This document shows, in pieces, positions 4,467 through 6,361 of a stretch of DNA of 6,361 bases. The translations under genes were made by a program, and so were the position numbers. Below the pieces are notes generated by a model. That model saw only the letters and a list, made by a program, of their open reading frames with translations. It was not told where the DNA came from and did not search any database. The number at the start of each line of letters is the position of its first letter. The first letter of the stretch is position 1. The DNA is taken from NCBI GenBank assembly GCA_035536315.1, contig DATLOJ010000126.1, positions 1 through 6,361 on the forward strand. Direction: 5' to 3'. Source of the stretch: DATLOJ01 sp035536315 (GTDB lineage Bacteria; Actinomycetota; CADDZG01; JAHWKV01).

Positions 4467-6361
4467 TCATGCGTCGAGTGGATTGATCTTCTCTGAATCG
4501 ATTCCGTACTTCTCGATCGCCGCTTCAACCTTCTCGGGCTTGAGGTCACCGGAACTTGCGAGAGCCCACAGGGCAGCAACCACAATGTGCTCCGCGTCCA
4601 TCTCGAAGTGCCTGCGGAGGTTCTCTCTAGTGTCGCTTCGCCCGTAACCGTCGGTCCCGAGGGAGTAGTAGGCATTCGGGACCCAGCGCGAAATCTGGTC
4701 GGGGACGCTTCTTATCCAATCCCCGGCCGCAATTACCGGCCCCTCGGCTCCGTTCAAGGTTCTCGTGACGTAGGGGATTCGCGGAGCTTCTGTGGGGTGC
4801 AAACGGTTCCACCTCTCCGCGTCCAGGGCCTCTTCCCGCAGAGCCTTGTAGCTGGTTGCACTCCAAACATCCGTCGAGACTTCGTGCTCGGTTTCGAGAA
4901 GCTCTTGGGCTCGAAGAACTTGCGTCGCCAGAACCGAGCCGCTGCCGATCAGTTGAACCCGGTGGGCCGCCTTCTTCTTCTTCGACCCTTTGAATAGATA
5001 CAACCCACTCAGGATTCCTTCGTCGACGTCCTTGGGTTTGGCCGCCATCACATAGTTCTCGTTGTAGAGGGTGAGGTAGTAAAAGATGTCCTCGCCCCCC
5101 TTGATCATTCGGTCGAGACCCTCCCTGACGATTGTCGCGGTCTCATATGCAAAGGCGGGGTCGTACGTCTTGACGTTTGGAACAACCGAGGCAAGAAGGT
5201 GCGAGTGACCATCCTCATGCTGAAGCCCCTCGCCGTTGAGACTCGTCCGGCCGGCCGTACATCCCAGAAGGAATCCGCGCCCGCGTGCATCGCCGAATGC
5301 CCAGATCAAATCGCCGATTCGCTGGAACCCGAACATCGAATAGAACATGAAGAACGGAATCATGTGTTCGCCATGCGTGGCATAGGACGTGCCGGCAGCG
5401 GTGAAGGAGGCCATGGACCCGGCCTCGGTGATTCCCTCTTCGAGGACCTGCCCGCTCCGTGACTCTTTGTACGAAAGGAGCATGGCGTGGTCGACCGGCT
5501 CGTACTTCTGGCCGGTATGCGCGTAGATCTTGAAGTCGTTGATCAAAGGCTCGATGCCGAACGTCCTGCCTTCGTCGGGGATGATCGGAACGATTCGCTC
5601 GCCCGACTCTTTGTCCCTCATCAAGTCCCTGAGAAGCCCGACGAACGCCATCGTCGTTGAGACCTCCCGCTTCTGCTGCTCTGTTCCCGTTTCGAACACG
5701 TCGTAGATCTTGTCGCCGGGGAGAACCAGAGGCTTCGGCTTGACTCTCCTCTCCGGAAGGAAGCCTCCAAGTCTTCTCCTGCTCTCCTTCATGTACTGCA
5801 CTTCGTCTGAGTCTTCTCCCGGATGGAAGAAGGGCAGCTCTTCGCCGGTGATCTTCTTTTCGGAAACCTCGATGTTCAGCCGCTCGGCAAAACGCTTGAA
5901 CTCTTCCTCGTTCATCTTCTTAATTTGGTGAGTCGCGTTGCGCGCTTCGAACTCTTTGCCGAGCGCCCACCCCTTGACCGTTTTGGCAAGGATCACAACC
6001 GGCCTGTCGCGCAGCTCGGTGGCGGCCTGGTACGCAGCGAAGACCTTCCTGTAGTCGTGGCCCCCGCGCTTCAAACGCCAAAGGTCGTCGTCCGACAGAT
6101 GCGACACCATGTTCTTCAGACGCGGGTCGGGTCCGAAGAAGTGGTCCCGAATGTAAGAGCCCGACTCGACGGCGTATCTCTGAAACTCACCGTCGAGGGT
6201 GGTGTTCATCTTGTTGACGAGAATGCCCTCATGGTCCCTTGCAAGAAGGTCGTCCCACTCGCGTCCCCAGACGACCTTGATCACGTGCCAGCCGGCCCCC
6301 CTGAACAAAGACTCGAGCTGCTGGATGATCTTGCCGTTGCCTCTGACCGGCCCGTCTAGCC
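4467..6361 (-). CDS. aceE: Pyruvate dehydrogenase E1 component, homodimeric type (5' end outside window)
   Basis: Thiamine-diphosphate enzyme that decarboxylates pyruvate and reductively acetylates the lipoyl groups of E2 in the pyruvate dehydrogenase complex, feeding acetyl-CoA to the TCA cycle. The last 630 residues of a protein usually near 900 are visible; the frame enters at 6359 with LDGPVRGNGKII, which follows the cofactor-binding GDG...N motif in AceE, so that motif is off the window. Fragment residues 1-200 end the first TPP-binding domain (REHFFG-like IRDHFFG, RGGHD, VILAKTVKGW, NATHQIKKM). Residues 230-455 are the second domain, with PDEGRTFG, EGITEAG (308-314), YSMFGFQRIGDL and the active-site loop GLQHEDGHSH (His381-His387). 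Residues 466-630 are the C-terminal domain (QLIGSGSV, LGTDGYGRSDTRENLRRHFEMD). The stop is TGA at 4469-4467. No frameshift or missing key residue is seen. The subunit is the AceE type, not the E1-alpha/beta heterotetramer or an acetoin or branched-chain dehydrogenase. gnd follows 16 bp downstream. Confidence 0.97.
   Translation of the reverse strand, partial: LDGPVRGNGKIIQQLESLFRGAGWHVIKVVWGREWDDLLARDHEGILVNKMNTTLDGEFQRYAVESGSYIRDHFFGPDPRLKNMVSHLSDDDLWRLKRGGHDYRKVFAAYQAATELRDRPVVILAKTVKGWALGKEFEARNATHQIKKMNEEEFKRFAERLNIEVSEKKITGEELPFFHPGEDSDEVQYMKESRRRLGGFLPERRVKPKPLVLPGDKIYDVFETGTEQQKREVSTTMAFVGLLRDLMRDKESGERIVPIIPDEGRTFGIEPLINDFKIYAHTGQKYEPVDHAMLLSYKESRSGQVLEEGITEAGSMASFTAAGTSYATHGEHMIPFFMFYSMFGFQRIGDLIWAFGDARGRGFLLGCTAGRTSLNGEGLQHEDGHSHLLASVVPNVKTYDPAFAYETATIVREGLDRMIKGGEDIFYYLTLYNENYVMAAKPKDVDEGILSGLYLFKGSKKKKAAHRVQLIGSGSVLATQVLRAQELLETEHEVSTDVWSATSYKALREEALDAERWNRLHPTEAPRIPYVTRTLNGAEGPVIAAGDWIRSVPDQISRWVPNAYYSLGTDGYGRSDTRENLRRHFEMDAEHIVVAALWALASSGDLKPEKVEAAIEKYGIDSEKINPLDA

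Noticed and set aside
5823..6359. Open frame of 178 codons on the plus strand, reaching nearly to the edge
   Set aside because: Antisense to highly conserved aceE sequence; its translation is not protein-like in domain content.

Overview
The window is a nearly gap-free block of three genes, all transcribed right to left (minus strand). In transcription order they are: the 3' two-thirds of aceE, the homodimeric pyruvate dehydrogenase E1 (cut by the right edge); a complete short-form decarboxylating 6-phosphogluconate dehydrogenase; and a very large secreted subtilisin-family serine protease that is still open at the left edge. I see no RNA genes, mobile elements, CRISPR arrays, long repeats or credible plus-strand genes.

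Organism: a free-living, moderately GC-rich bacterium, most likely a deep-branching member of Actinomycetota (inference). The E1 is the single-chain AceE type, found mainly in Actinomycetota and Proteobacteria. Several of its stretches (EEGITEAG, SYATHGE, VWSATSY, SVPDQI) recall actinobacterial AceE, while the HEDGHSH loop is closer to the proteobacterial form. The short 6-phosphogluconate dehydrogenase is also common in Gram-positive and environmental bacteria. No marker gene settles the taxonomy.

Layout: 6361-4467 is the aceE 3' part. After a 16-bp gap with no clear ribosome binding site, 4450-3590 is gnd, starting at GTG; the two probably share an mRNA and link carbon flow into acetyl-CoA with oxidative pentose-phosphate flux. 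A 118-bp intergenic region (3589-3472) has no recognisable terminator, but carries a -35-like TTGACT, a GATAAC -10-like hexamer, two abutting palindromes and a purine-rich ribosome binding site for the protease gene. From 3471 to the left edge runs the protease: signal peptide, I9-like propeptide, S8 domain with Asp157/His229/Asn330/Ser456, then Ig-like, jelly-roll, PKD, further Ig-like and Calx-beta-like modules. It is an exported degradative or surface enzyme, functionally unrelated to the two cytoplasmic metabolic genes and apparently with its own promoter.

No clearly new multigene system is visible. The points most worth checking are the Cys-bounded acidic insertion just before the catalytic serine, the unclassified beta-rich segment after the catalytic domain, and the altered cofactor-specificity loop in the 6-phosphogluconate dehydrogenase.
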